Source of the DNA: Teichococcus wenyumeiae
GTDB lineage: Bacteria > Pseudomonadota > Alphaproteobacteria > Acetobacterales > Acetobacteraceae
NCBI RefSeq assembly: GCF_003696345.1
Contig: NZ_RFLX01000021.1
Coordinates: forward strand, 1-64,000
DNA length: 64,000 bases
Reading direction: 5' to 3'
A program made the translations under genes and the position numbers. The notes below the pieces were generated by a model. That model was not told the DNA's origin, did not search any database, and saw only the letters and a program-made list of their open reading frames with translations. This document shows positions 19,411 to 26,870 of the stretch, in pieces (the stretch's first letter is position 1; every line of letters begins with the position of its first letter).

Positions 19411-20170
19411 CGTGCTTCTCCTCCAGACTGCTCAGTGACGCCTAGACCAGGAACAGTGCCAATTGGACGCTGCGATCAGCGGTGGCAAGAAGAACTAGGG
19501 TGGAGCCAGCTGGCCACCACAGTTGGCTGCCTTGCGCTTGCTGTGTCATTCAGAATCATGTGCTCGCCGGCAAAGGCGCAGATCCAGCGGATCGGGGCCC
19601 TACTTCCTGTTCCCGCACGAGTGCCGCGGTTCGATGCCCAATGGGTCATCAATGGTATCACAAATGTCACTCGCAGTCACCTCCTGGCGAGATGCACCCG
19701 CCGATTGCGGCTCGCACGGCGGCTAGCTTTTTCAGAAAGGAGGCTGTTATCCGCCATATCGGACCGCACCAGTCGCGGGCTGGTTTTCACGTTACACGTG
19801 GTCTCAGACGGCTAAGGCCGCCTGCTCGTCATGTTGCCGCCTGAAGGCCAAAAGAAGGGCAAAAAGGCGGGGCGATGATGCGGGATGCTCTCGATCCACA
19901 AGCGTCCTGATCAGCGGAGGTCGTGGCAGCAATCGTTTACGCCAAGCCTGACTGCAGGCAGTGCAGCCCGTATAACAAGGTGCTCAACTGCCAGCGGCAC
20001 CTCACTGGGAGCATGTGCGGTAAGCTCGAGGAGCAGCGCCGCATCGTCACGCGCTGTATAACCGCTGCGTCCACATCTCCATGTCCGTCATCTGCCTCGC
20101 CGCGTCTGTCGTCATCTGGATCGATGAGGCTTAAGCCTGAGCAACTCAGTGAGCCCGTCTTTCATGGCCC
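19411..20170. other. 760-bp region without a supported gene
   Basis: Short open frames exist on both strands, but none has a ribosome site, a coherent domain or a normal codon pattern. The composition appears somewhat less GC-rich than the neighbours. Nothing recognisable was found apart from the start of the TetR promoter at its right end. Confidence 0.4.
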
Positions 20171-20198
20171 TTGCAATGTAAAACGATCGGTTTACATC
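20171..20198 (+). promoter_or_regulatory. Promoter and TetR operator of the TetR-MFS operon
   Basis: ATGTAAA (20176-20182) and TTTACAT (20191-20197) are perfect inverted arms around AACGATCGG, giving 20 symmetric positions of 22. The palindrome lies between a possible -35 (TTGCAA, 20171-20176) and -10 (TACATC, 20193-20198). That places transcription start close to the ATG at 20206. This is the classic layout for TetR autorepression. Confidence 0.75.
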
Positions 20199-20205
20199 AT
20201 GTGTC

Positions 20206-20754
20206 ATGGAGAAGCATCGCGAGATACTCATGGGCGCCACGCGCGCCTTCGAAGCCGGGGGCTTCCGTGGCACTGGCGTGGATCAAATCTTGGCTTCCTC
20301 CGGAGCCTCCACCCGCACTCTCTACAAACACTTCGGCTCGCGCGACGGACTGGTTCTTGAGGTTCTGAAGGAGCGACACCAGGAGTTTATGCGCCGCCTG
20401 GAAGCTGTGGACGAGGCCGCTGATCCCATCGGCAGCCTCTTTGACACGTTAGAGCAGTGGTTAGTCCAGCATGGAGCGCGAGGTTGCATGCTCCTGCGCG
20501 CCCACAGTGAGTACTCAAGCGCAAACAAGGACGTTGTCGCGCTTGTAAGGCAGCAGAAGAGGGAGTTCGCAGGCGAGATCGCGCAGCGCGTCAAGAAGGA
20601 GCTTGGTCACGACGATGGAGACGTTGCCACTCAGGTCTGGATGATCTTCGAGGGAGCGACGGCGGCCGCGAGCGTATCCGACTTGACCGTGGTGCCAGTA
20701 GCCAAGAACGCTGCCAGCGTTCTCCTTGCTGTGGCGAAAGGCCAATCAAAGTGA
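20206..20754 (+). CDS. TetR/AcrR family transcriptional regulator
   Basis: 182 residues. The N-terminal helix-turn-helix is typical: REILMGATRAFEAGGFRGTG, DQILASSGASTRTLYKHFGS. The C-terminal half is the helical ligand domain, with LVQHGARGCMLLRAHSEYS. The start has no Shine-Dalgarno sequence, and the promoter seems to begin transcription next to the ATG, so the message may be leaderless. The stop codon overlaps the GTG of the following MFS gene by four bases. It probably represses this two-gene operon through the palindrome just upstream and is released by the substrate of the carrier. Confidence 0.9.
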   Translation: MEKHREILMGATRAFEAGGFRGTGVDQILASSGASTRTLYKHFGSRDGLVLEVLKERHQEFMRRLEAVDEAADPIGSLFDTLEQWLVQHGARGCMLLRAHSEYSSANKDVVALVRQQKREFAGEIAQRVKKELGHDDGDVATQVWMIFEGATAAASVSDLTVVPVAKNAASVLLAVAKGQSK

Positions 20755-21959
20755 AGGGGCAGGTTAATCTCGTTGCAGCCGCCTTTGCTCTTACGGCGCT
20801 TTCCTACGGTCTGGCACGCTTCGCCTATGGGCTTCTGCTTCCACATATCAGGGAAGATCTCTCCTTAAGCGCAACATGGAGCGGAGCGATCGGGGGCAGC
20901 GCCTTCGCAGCCTACTGCCTCGGTATCGTTTTCGCGTTTACATTGCGAGCGCGCCTTGGCGAACGTCACGTCGCGGTCCTGGCTGGCCTCACAGCGACAT
21001 GCGGGATGGCATTCATTGCCGCCGCCTCTTCCGGTTGGACATTGGGTATAGCTTTTGCGCTGGCAGGGCTGAGCAGCGGACTCGCATCCCCACCACTCGC
21101 GGCGGCAGTGGCACGATGCATTGACGATGCAGCGCAGCCGAAAGCAAATGGCGCCATCAATGCCGGCACGGCGGCCGGGATCATCTTCTCTGGTCTCGTG
21201 GTGATGACGTCCGGCAGAAGCTGGCGCGAACTCTATGTGCTTTTCACAATGATCGGCACGGCAGTAACGGTCTGGCTGTGGTTTGCCATGCCTGCAGCGT
21301 CTCGCGGTGGCGGAGCAGGCGGGTTGTCACGCGCGGCGCTGAGGCGTCCGGGGGTTCTCGGTCTCTGTTCCAGCGCCTTGCTCATGGGGGCTTCAAGCAC
21401 GGCGGTCTGGACCTTCGCGGCCAACCTCATGCGCGAGGAACTCGCCTTCTCCGATGGCCAGATCGCCCTGGCCTGGATCGCCCTCGGCACAGCGGGCATC
21501 GCCGGGGCGGGAACAGGACTGCTCACAAGCCGCCTTGGGATCGGGCCGGTTCATCGCCTTGCGCTGTCCACGATGGCTGTGGCTTTAGTCACCCTTACGA
21601 TCGCGCCAGTTGCTCCCCTGATGACCTTTGTTGCAATGAGCTTGTTCGGCCTTGGCTATATTGTATCGAGCGGCGCACTCCTGCTGTGGGGGATCACATT
21701 GTTCCAGGACCGCCCGGATCTCGGTCTGGGGCTACCTTTCCTGATGACTGCCGTTGGCCAAACAGCGGGTGCCCCGCTCTTCGGTGTTATACTGGATACG
21801 GCGGGCAGCACGGCAGCGCTGCTGTCGTTCGTCGCGGTTGCGGGAAGTGCCGCGCTTTGGACCCCAAGCACGGCCTCTCCACAGACGAAAATGACCGCTA
21901 CAGCCGCATCTCAGAGCTCAAACCGTGCACCGCGGCTCGGCAAGGCCTCGGATGCCTAA
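20751..21959 (+). CDS. MFS transporter, YbfB/CynX-like
   Basis: A 402-residue carrier with about twelve membrane segments. The N-terminus ALSYGLARFAYGLLLPHIRED is characteristic of the YbfB subgroup of the major facilitator superfamily. Translation starts at GTG 20751 inside the TetR stop region, so the two genes are coupled. It is probably an exporter or importer of the compound sensed by TetR. Its last 42 bases overlap the end of the oppositely oriented SMP-30 gene. Confidence 0.88.
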   Translation: MKGQVNLVAAAFALTALSYGLARFAYGLLLPHIREDLSLSATWSGAIGGSAFAAYCLGIVFAFTLRARLGERHVAVLAGLTATCGMAFIAAASSGWTLGIAFALAGLSSGLASPPLAAAVARCIDDAAQPKANGAINAGTAAGIIFSGLVVMTSGRSWRELYVLFTMIGTAVTVWLWFAMPAASRGGGAGGLSRAALRRPGVLGLCSSALLMGASSTAVWTFAANLMREELAFSDGQIALAWIALGTAGIAGAGTGLLTSRLGIGPVHRLALSTMAVALVTLTIAPVAPLMTFVAMSLFGLGYIVSSGALLLWGITLFQDRPDLGLGLPFLMTAVGQTAGAPLFGVILDTAGSTAALLSFVAVAGSAALWTPSTASPQTKMTATAASQSSNRAPRLGKASDA

Positions 21960-22793
21960 GCCTTCAATAGCGAAAAGGCCTCCTGCATCAGGGTGCTCGT
22001 CAGCAAAGCGCACGCTGCGCGAGATCGAGGTGACATAGATGACATCAAGATCCTTGCCGCCGAAGGCGATGCTGGTCGGATAGAGGATCGGCATCTTGAT
22101 CTGCTGGACAATGCGGCCGGTGGGATCGAAGCGAGCGATAGTGCTGCTGCGGATCAGTACCGACCAGACATAGCCTTCTGCATCCACAGTGGCGCCGTCC
22201 GGTGAGGTATTCATGCTGGTAAGGTCAGCGAAAACGCGACGGTTATGGGGTGTTCCGGTTTCGATATCGTAGTCAAAGGCCCAGATCGTGCGGCGCGTGC
22301 TGTCGGCGAAGTAGAAGATGCGTCCGTCAGGGCTGAAGCAGGGACCGTTGGAGGTCAGGATATCGTCAGCGATCTGCACGGCCTTGCCACCGGAATCGAG
22401 CCGGAAAAGGCCACCGATCACAGGCTCATCATCGGCGCGGTGCAGATGCATGGTTCCGGCAAGGAAGCGACCTTGCCGATCGGTCTTGCCGTCGTTCAGC
22501 CGTACATTGGGATTGTCGATGCCCAACGGAGCGAGCAGCGTGGCAGTATTGCTCTCGAAGTCAAAGCCATAGAAGCCGTCCCGCAACGAAAGCACTGCGC
22601 CCCCGGCCTTGCGCAAGCTCATCGAGCCGACCGGCGCGGGAACGCTGAGCGTCTTGTGCGCGCCGGTCGTGGGGTCGAGGGTGTGCAATGTGCCAGCAAG
22701 GCTGTCGAGCCAATAGAGGCGCTGCGTCTCGGCGTCCCAGATCGGGCCTTCGCCAAGGCGGTCCACGGTAGTCCCGATCCGGGTGATCTTCAT
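21918..22793 (-). CDS. SMP-30/gluconolactonase family protein
   Basis: A 291-residue six-bladed beta-propeller lactonase candidate. Metal-site residues are visible: glutamate in RLGEGPIWD near residue 15, asparagine in NVRLNDGKTD, SNGPCFSPDG and the aspartate in NTSPDGATVDAEGYVW. Family members open sugar or other lactones in the cytoplasm or periplasm. No signal peptide is visible. It lies 70 bp downstream of a Bug gene on the same strand and may be co-transcribed, so the transported compound may be a sugar acid or lactone. The 3' end overlaps the convergent MFS gene by 42 bp. Confidence 0.88.
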   Translation of the reverse strand: MKITRIGTTVDRLGEGPIWDAETQRLYWLDSLAGTLHTLDPTTGAHKTLSVPAPVGSMSLRKAGGAVLSLRDGFYGFDFESNTATLLAPLGIDNPNVRLNDGKTDRQGRFLAGTMHLHRADDEPVIGGLFRLDSGGKAVQIADDILTSNGPCFSPDGRIFYFADSTRRTIWAFDYDIETGTPHNRRVFADLTSMNTSPDGATVDAEGYVWSVLIRSSTIARFDPTGRIVQQIKMPILYPTSIAFGGKDLDVIYVTSISRSVRFADEHPDAGGLFAIEGLGIRGLAEPRCTV

Positions 22794-22863
22794 GTTCTTG
22801 TCGCCGAACCTTCGATTGAAGTCGATCAGGATGGAATGATCCCGCTGGCCGGCTCTGCCATGG

Positions 22864-23871
22864 TCAGCCGAGCTTGAGGCCGATGGAGCGGATCAGGGCA
22901 CCCCAGGTCTCACGCTCGCTCGCGATCATCGTGGCGAACTCAGCCGGGGAATTTCCCTCGATCTGAGCCCCTTGTGGCTCGAACTGTTTCCCGATCTTGC
23001 CTGCCGCCTGCGTCTTGTGCACAGCGTCGACAATCCGGTCGAAAACCGGCTGAGGCGTGCCCTTGGGGGCGAAGAGGCCGTACCAGTAGGGAATGGCGAT
23101 ATCCGGGTAGCCTGCCTCCACAAGCGTCGGCGTTCCAGGCAGCAGCGGGACGCGTTGGTTGCAAGTGACGCCGAGCGCGCGCAGCTTCCCGTCCGCGACG
23201 AGCCCCGCATGGGCCGGCACGCCATCGAAGCCGGTCTGCACGTCATCGCGCAGCAGCATCTGCTGCAAGACAAGCGAGCTGCGATAGGGAACATCCGTCA
23301 TCTGGACGCCCGTCTTCTGTTTCATCATCTCGCCGCAGAGATGGCCTATGGCGCCCAGGTTGGCCCCATAGAGAACGGGCTGCGGCTGAGCTTTGGCGTA
23401 TTGGATGAACTCCGCGACCGTGGTCGCCGGCACCGCCATGCTGCAGTACAGCACCATATGTGCCCGCATGATCATCGTCATCGGCATGAACTGCTCGATG
23501 CGGACCTGCGGCTCGGCATAGAGGTTCGGCAAGGTCGCGAAGGTGGTCGAGGAGGTCAGCAGAAGCGTCTCGCCATCCGGCGGCGACTGCAGGACGTGGT
23601 TTGCTGCAATGGCGGTATTGGCGCCCGGGCGGTTGTCCACTACGACAGGCTGGGCGAGCACCTCCTGCATCGCGGCGGCAAGACGGCGGGCCAGAATGTC
23701 AGGCTCGCTGCCTGCCCCAAAGGGCACGACGAGCTTGATCGGGCGGCCTGAGAGGTTCTGGGCAGATGCGGAACCAATGCCTGTCATCAAGAGGGGAGAC
23801 GCGAGGATTGTTCGGCGGGTGAGGGACGTGGCCTGAGACGCAGGCAAGCACGGACGGCTGCTGAACAGCAT
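22864..23871 (-). CDS. Bug/TctC family substrate-binding protein
   Basis: A 335-residue periplasmic binding protein. The signal region SLTRRTILASPLLMTGIGSASA contains a double arginine. Family blocks are PIKLVVPFGAGSEPDILARR, VDNRPGANTAIAANHVL and the PPDGETLLL loop, where the usual DGYT is DGET. GGAGGAAGAAC precedes the ATG at 23871. It heads a probable unit with the SMP-30 gene. A perfect TetR-type palindrome lies about 95 bp upstream. Confidence 0.9.
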   Translation of the reverse strand: MLFSSRPCLPASQATSLTRRTILASPLLMTGIGSASAQNLSGRPIKLVVPFGAGSEPDILARRLAAAMQEVLAQPVVVDNRPGANTAIAANHVLQSPPDGETLLLTSSTTFATLPNLYAEPQVRIEQFMPMTMIMRAHMVLYCSMAVPATTVAEFIQYAKAQPQPVLYGANLGAIGHLCGEMMKQKTGVQMTDVPYRSSLVLQQMLLRDDVQTGFDGVPAHAGLVADGKLRALGVTCNQRVPLLPGTPTLVEAGYPDIAIPYWYGLFAPKGTPQPVFDRIVDAVHKTQAAGKIGKQFEPQGAQIEGNSPAEFATMIASERETWGALIRSIGLKLG

Positions 23872-23962
23872 GTTCTTCCTCCGAAATCGCCGTTGCCTGC
23901 AGGCAATGACAGAGGTCGTCACAGGCTGCGGCAGAGGCTCTTGAGGAGTTCATAAGAGGCGC

Positions 23963-23976
23963 TGACCGATCGGTCA
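23963..23976. promoter_or_regulatory. TetR-type palindrome upstream of the Bug/SMP-30 unit
   Basis: TGACCGATCGGTCA is a perfect 14-bp palindrome with the GACCGATCGGTC core typical of TetR family operators. It sits about 92 bp before the Bug start and shares CGATCGG with the operator of the nearby TetR gene, though the outer arms differ. Confidence 0.55.
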
Positions 23977-24209
23977 ATATGACGACAGAACCTTGCCGCG
24001 CGAGGCATGGAGGGCGGCGGGCAATCTTATTCTTTCAGCCGCCACGGTGTTTCAGGACGATCAGGCAGTTTTCGTCGGCAGGCCCCCCGGCGTCACTCGC
24101 GGAGCTTCATCAATGACGCCTGCATTCGGCTTTGCCTCTGTTTTTGGCATCCGCACCGTGGCCATTGGCCGTAAGCGTGGAGCGAGATGCCCAATTCTTG
24201 AGTGCGCAG

Positions 24210-24235
24210 GCGCCGGTGGCCTCGGCCACCGGCGC
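24210..24235 (-). terminator. Hairpin after the Old Yellow Enzyme gene
   Basis: GCGCCGGTGGCC and GGCCACCGGCGC form a perfect GC-rich stem with a very short loop, starting 7 bp after the minus-strand stop codon. No T-tract follows on the minus strand, so it may slow or end transcription only with help. Confidence 0.5.
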
Positions 24236-24241
24236 TGCCTC

Positions 24242-25339
24242 TCAGGCGGCGCGATAACGCTCCAGCCAGTGGGCATAGGGGGCGGGCAGCGTCCAGGACG
24301 GCTTCTGCACCCCCAGCGCCCTGGCGGCGGCATAGGGCCAGTGCGGGTTCTCCAGCAGCGGGCGGCCCATCATCACCAGATCGACCTGCCCCTTCTGCAG
24401 CATGGCCTCGGCGGTCTCGGGCGTGCCGACATACCAGCTGGTGGCGGTCGGCAGGCCGGTCTGCCGCCGGATACGGCCGGCGGTCTCGCCCATGAAGCCA
24501 GGGCCCCAGGGGATCTTGGCCTCGGAGGTATTGAAGCCGATGGAGACATCGAGGAAGTCGAGACCCTCCGCCTTCATGGCGCGGATCAGCTCCTCCGCCT
24601 CAGTCAGCATCGCCTCATCCTGGCCGTCGAATTCGATGACGCTGAAGCGGGCGCTCAGCGGCAGATGCGCCGGCCAGACCTTGCGTACGGCCCTTACCGT
24701 CTCCAGCAGGAAGCGCCCGCGGTTCTCGGCGGAACCGCCATAGGCATCGTCACGCTGGTTGGAATGGCGGGAGAAGAAGTTCTGCGCCAGGTAGCCATGG
24801 GCGAAGTGCAGCATCAGCCATTCGAACCCGGCGTCACGCGCACGTTCGGCGGCCGAGACGAAATCGGCCTGCACGCGGGCGATGTCCTCCAGCGTCATCG
24901 CCTTGGGAACCTTGCCGAGGCCGCCGCCGAAGGCGATGGCGGAGGCCGCGATGGTCTGCCAGCCCCGCTGGTCGTCCTCGGGGATATGGTCGTCGCCTTC
25001 CCAGGGGCGGTTGGCGCTGGCCTTGCGGCCCGCGTGACCAATCTGGATGCCAGGCACCGCCCCGGCGTCCTTGATGGCCGCGACCACGGGGCGGAAGGCG
25101 TCCCGCTGCGTGTCGTTCCAGAGGCCGGTATCGGCCGGGGTGATGCGCCCTTCCGGGGAGACGGCCGTGGCCTCCACCACCACGAGGCCGGCCCCGCCAC
25201 GGGCCAGGGCCGTGTAGTGCGCCCGGTGCCAGTCGTTGATGACGCCGTTTTCGGCGGAGTACTGGCACATGGGCGACACGGCGATGCGGTTGCGCAGCGT
25301 GGTACCCTTCAGGGTATAGGGCTCAAACAGCAGGGGCAT
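24242..25339 (-). CDS. NADH:flavin oxidoreductase/Old Yellow Enzyme family, XenA/YqjM-like
   Basis: A 365-residue FMN enzyme that reduces activated C=C bonds or nitro compounds with NAD(P)H. Residues: C25 in SPMCQYS at the position of the flavin-modulating cysteine of XenA/YqjM, HAGRKAS (FMN contact), the substrate-binding HFAHGYLAQNFFS where most relatives have HAAHGYL, and C-terminal GRPLLENPHWP for phosphate binding. Length and order match the family. A small ArsR regulator is divergent 111 bp away and probably represses it until an electrophile or xenobiotic appears. It is a single-gene unit ended by a strong hairpin. Confidence 0.92.
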   Translation of the reverse strand: MPLLFEPYTLKGTTLRNRIAVSPMCQYSAENGVINDWHRAHYTALARGGAGLVVVEATAVSPEGRITPADTGLWNDTQRDAFRPVVAAIKDAGAVPGIQIGHAGRKASANRPWEGDDHIPEDDQRGWQTIAASAIAFGGGLGKVPKAMTLEDIARVQADFVSAAERARDAGFEWLMLHFAHGYLAQNFFSRHSNQRDDAYGGSAENRGRFLLETVRAVRKVWPAHLPLSARFSVIEFDGQDEAMLTEAEELIRAMKAEGLDFLDVSIGFNTSEAKIPWGPGFMGETAGRIRRQTGLPTATSWYVGTPETAEAMLQKGQVDLVMMGRPLLENPHWPYAAARALGVQKPSWTLPAPYAHWLERYRAA

Positions 25340-25385
25340 GGGTTCGTCCTTTGAAGTAGGCTCCGTGAGCCTTGTGTTGAACCCT

Positions 25386-25411
25386 TAGTTCCATAACTAT
25401 CGAACTATAGG
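25386..25411. promoter_or_regulatory. Candidate ArsR operator between the Old Yellow Enzyme gene and its regulator
   Basis: TAGTT-CCAT-AACTA forms an inverted repeat and AACTAT-CG-AACTAT a direct repeat in a small AT-rich patch of the divergent promoter. Spacing and place suit a shared operator. Judged by eye only. Confidence 0.45.
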
Positions 25412-25450
25412 CAACCCCTTCAAAGGGCGGGCCAGAGGAGCGCAACCCGT

Positions 25451-25765
25451 ATGGCGGCGATGAAGCACCCCGAAGCGTCGGAGCTGCAGCTGGAGAAGGT
25501 GCTGCATGCCCTGAGCGACAGCCTGCGTCTGGCGATCGTCCGGCAGTTGGCGGCGGAGGGTGTGGCGAGTTGCGCGGCATTGGACGCGGGGCGCCCGAAA
25601 TCGACCATGTCCCACCACTTCCGCGTGCTGCGCGAGGCGGGCTTGGTCCGCACCCGCACCGAGGGCGTGACGCACATGAACGAACTGCGCCGGGAAGACC
25701 TGGACAGCCGCTTCCCCGGCCTCCTGGCGGCAGTGCTCGCGGTGGGGACAACAAGCCACACCTGA
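25451..25765 (+). CDS. ArsR family transcriptional regulator
   Basis: A 104-residue winged-helix repressor. The pattern is LEKVLHALSDSLRLAIVRQL for the first helices, then RPKSTMSHHFRVLREAGLV for the recognition helix, and a short wing (RTRTEGVTHMNELRRED). The ELxCVC metal-binding motif of ArsR is absent; the only cysteine is in the SCAALD segment. It therefore probably senses an organic electrophile or redox change rather than arsenite. It is divergent from the Old Yellow Enzyme gene, a pairing seen in other proteobacteria. Confidence 0.9.
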   Translation: MAAMKHPEASELQLEKVLHALSDSLRLAIVRQLAAEGVASCAALDAGRPKSTMSHHFRVLREAGLVRTRTEGVTHMNELRREDLDSRFPGLLAAVLAVGTTSHT

Positions 25766-25873
25766 CGCCCTGGCATGACGGGCCCCATCAGGCGGTCAAG
25801 GTCATTCCCCTGCGGCGACAGCACAGGGCGCCAGTGCCTTGGAAGAGCGGTATCCCGGGCCTCTGGGGCCGTG

Positions 25874-26866
25874 TTACGGCGCCGCGTCCAGCACGCTGGG
25901 GTGGAACAGATCCTCCGGCTCGATGTCACGAACAGCCAGGGCATCGGTCCGGGCGAAGCGGATCATGGCCGCGATCTCATCCCGGTTGCGGCGGAAGCCA
26001 TAGGGCCAGGGATCGCCGCCCATGATCCGTGTCTGCGCCTCCGCCTCGGCGGCGATCCAGGGGAGGGAGGCGCGCAGCACGTTGACGAGCGAGAGATCGG
26101 CCACCGCCATGGCACGCGCCCGGGCGAAGGCGCGAAAGATCTCCAGCGGCAGCCAAGGATGGTCGGCCGCCAGCTCCTTCCGCAGCGCCACGCAGTGCAT
26201 GATGGGGAAGAAGCCGGTGGCGCGGAAATATGCTTCCTCTTCCGCCCGGTAATCAGGGTAAAGCCTGTCCACGGGAGCACTGCGGGCGACGAAGCAGGAG
26301 GGCGGCCGCGGGCCGATCACGGCATCCAGCTCGCCTGCCGCCAGAAGGCCGTTCAGCGTCTCCTGCGGGCCGATCGGGCGGACATCCAGCTCCGGCGGCA
26401 GTTTCAGTGCCACGCGCTCGCTGCCGCCGGTCTCCTCCATGCCACCGGTCCGCCAGGCGATGCCCTGGGTGTCCACGCCATAATGCTCCCGCAGGATGCC
26501 CCGCACCCAGAGGGCGGCGGTCTGCTGGTATTCCGGCAGGCCGATGCGCTTGCCGGCCAGGTCGGCGGCACTGCGGATGCCGCGGTCGGTGCGGACATAG
26601 ATGGCGCTGTGGCGGAAGGCGCGGGAGGGGAAGACCGGAATGCCGATATAAGGCGCGTCTCCGCGCGCCGTGGTGACGATATGGCTGCCCATGGAGAGTT
26701 CCGTCACGTCGAAGGCGCGGTCCCGCAGGGCGCGGCGGAAGATATCCTCCGGCTCTCCAGGCAGGACGGTCAGGCTGACGCCGGGCACGGTGACGCGGCC
26801 ATCCAGGATCGGCCGCGTGCGGTCGGAGGTGGTGCAGGCGAGGGAGAGGCGAAGGGTCTCGGGCAA
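25874..26866 (-). CDS. 4,5-dihydroxyphthalate decarboxylase-like protein with ABC substrate-binding fold
   Basis: About 330 residues. The family blocks are clear: DRTRPILDGRV near the N-terminus, RALRDRAFDVTELSMGSHIV, IPVFPSRAFRHSAIYV, GKRIGLPEYQQTAALWVRGI, then the hinge DVRPIGPQETLNGLL. The fold is that of periplasmic binding proteins (NMT1/THI5-like), yet one member, Pht5, is a 4,5-dihydroxyphthalate decarboxylase. No signal peptide is visible. The start is probably the TTG at 26866, five bases after the preceding stop and with GGAAT upstream; an ATG at 26941 would overlap the hydroxylase gene. It is last in the six-gene aromatic-type operon. Confidence 0.82.
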   Translation of the reverse strand: MPETLRLSLACTTSDRTRPILDGRVTVPGVSLTVLPGEPEDIFRRALRDRAFDVTELSMGSHIVTTARGDAPYIGIPVFPSRAFRHSAIYVRTDRGIRSAADLAGKRIGLPEYQQTAALWVRGILREHYGVDTQGIAWRTGGMEETGGSERVALKLPPELDVRPIGPQETLNGLLAAGELDAVIGPRPPSCFVARSAPVDRLYPDYRAEEEAYFRATGFFPIMHCVALRKELAADHPWLPLEIFRAFARARAMAVADLSLVNVLRASLPWIAAEAEAQTRIMGGDPWPYGFRRNRDEIAAMIRFARTDALAVRDIEPEDLFHPSVLDAAP

Positions 26867-26870
26867 GTGT

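Noticed and set aside
19435-20200. Several open frames of 60-145 codons
   Set aside because: Translations look random, starts lack ribosome sites, and no frame stands out in codon use.
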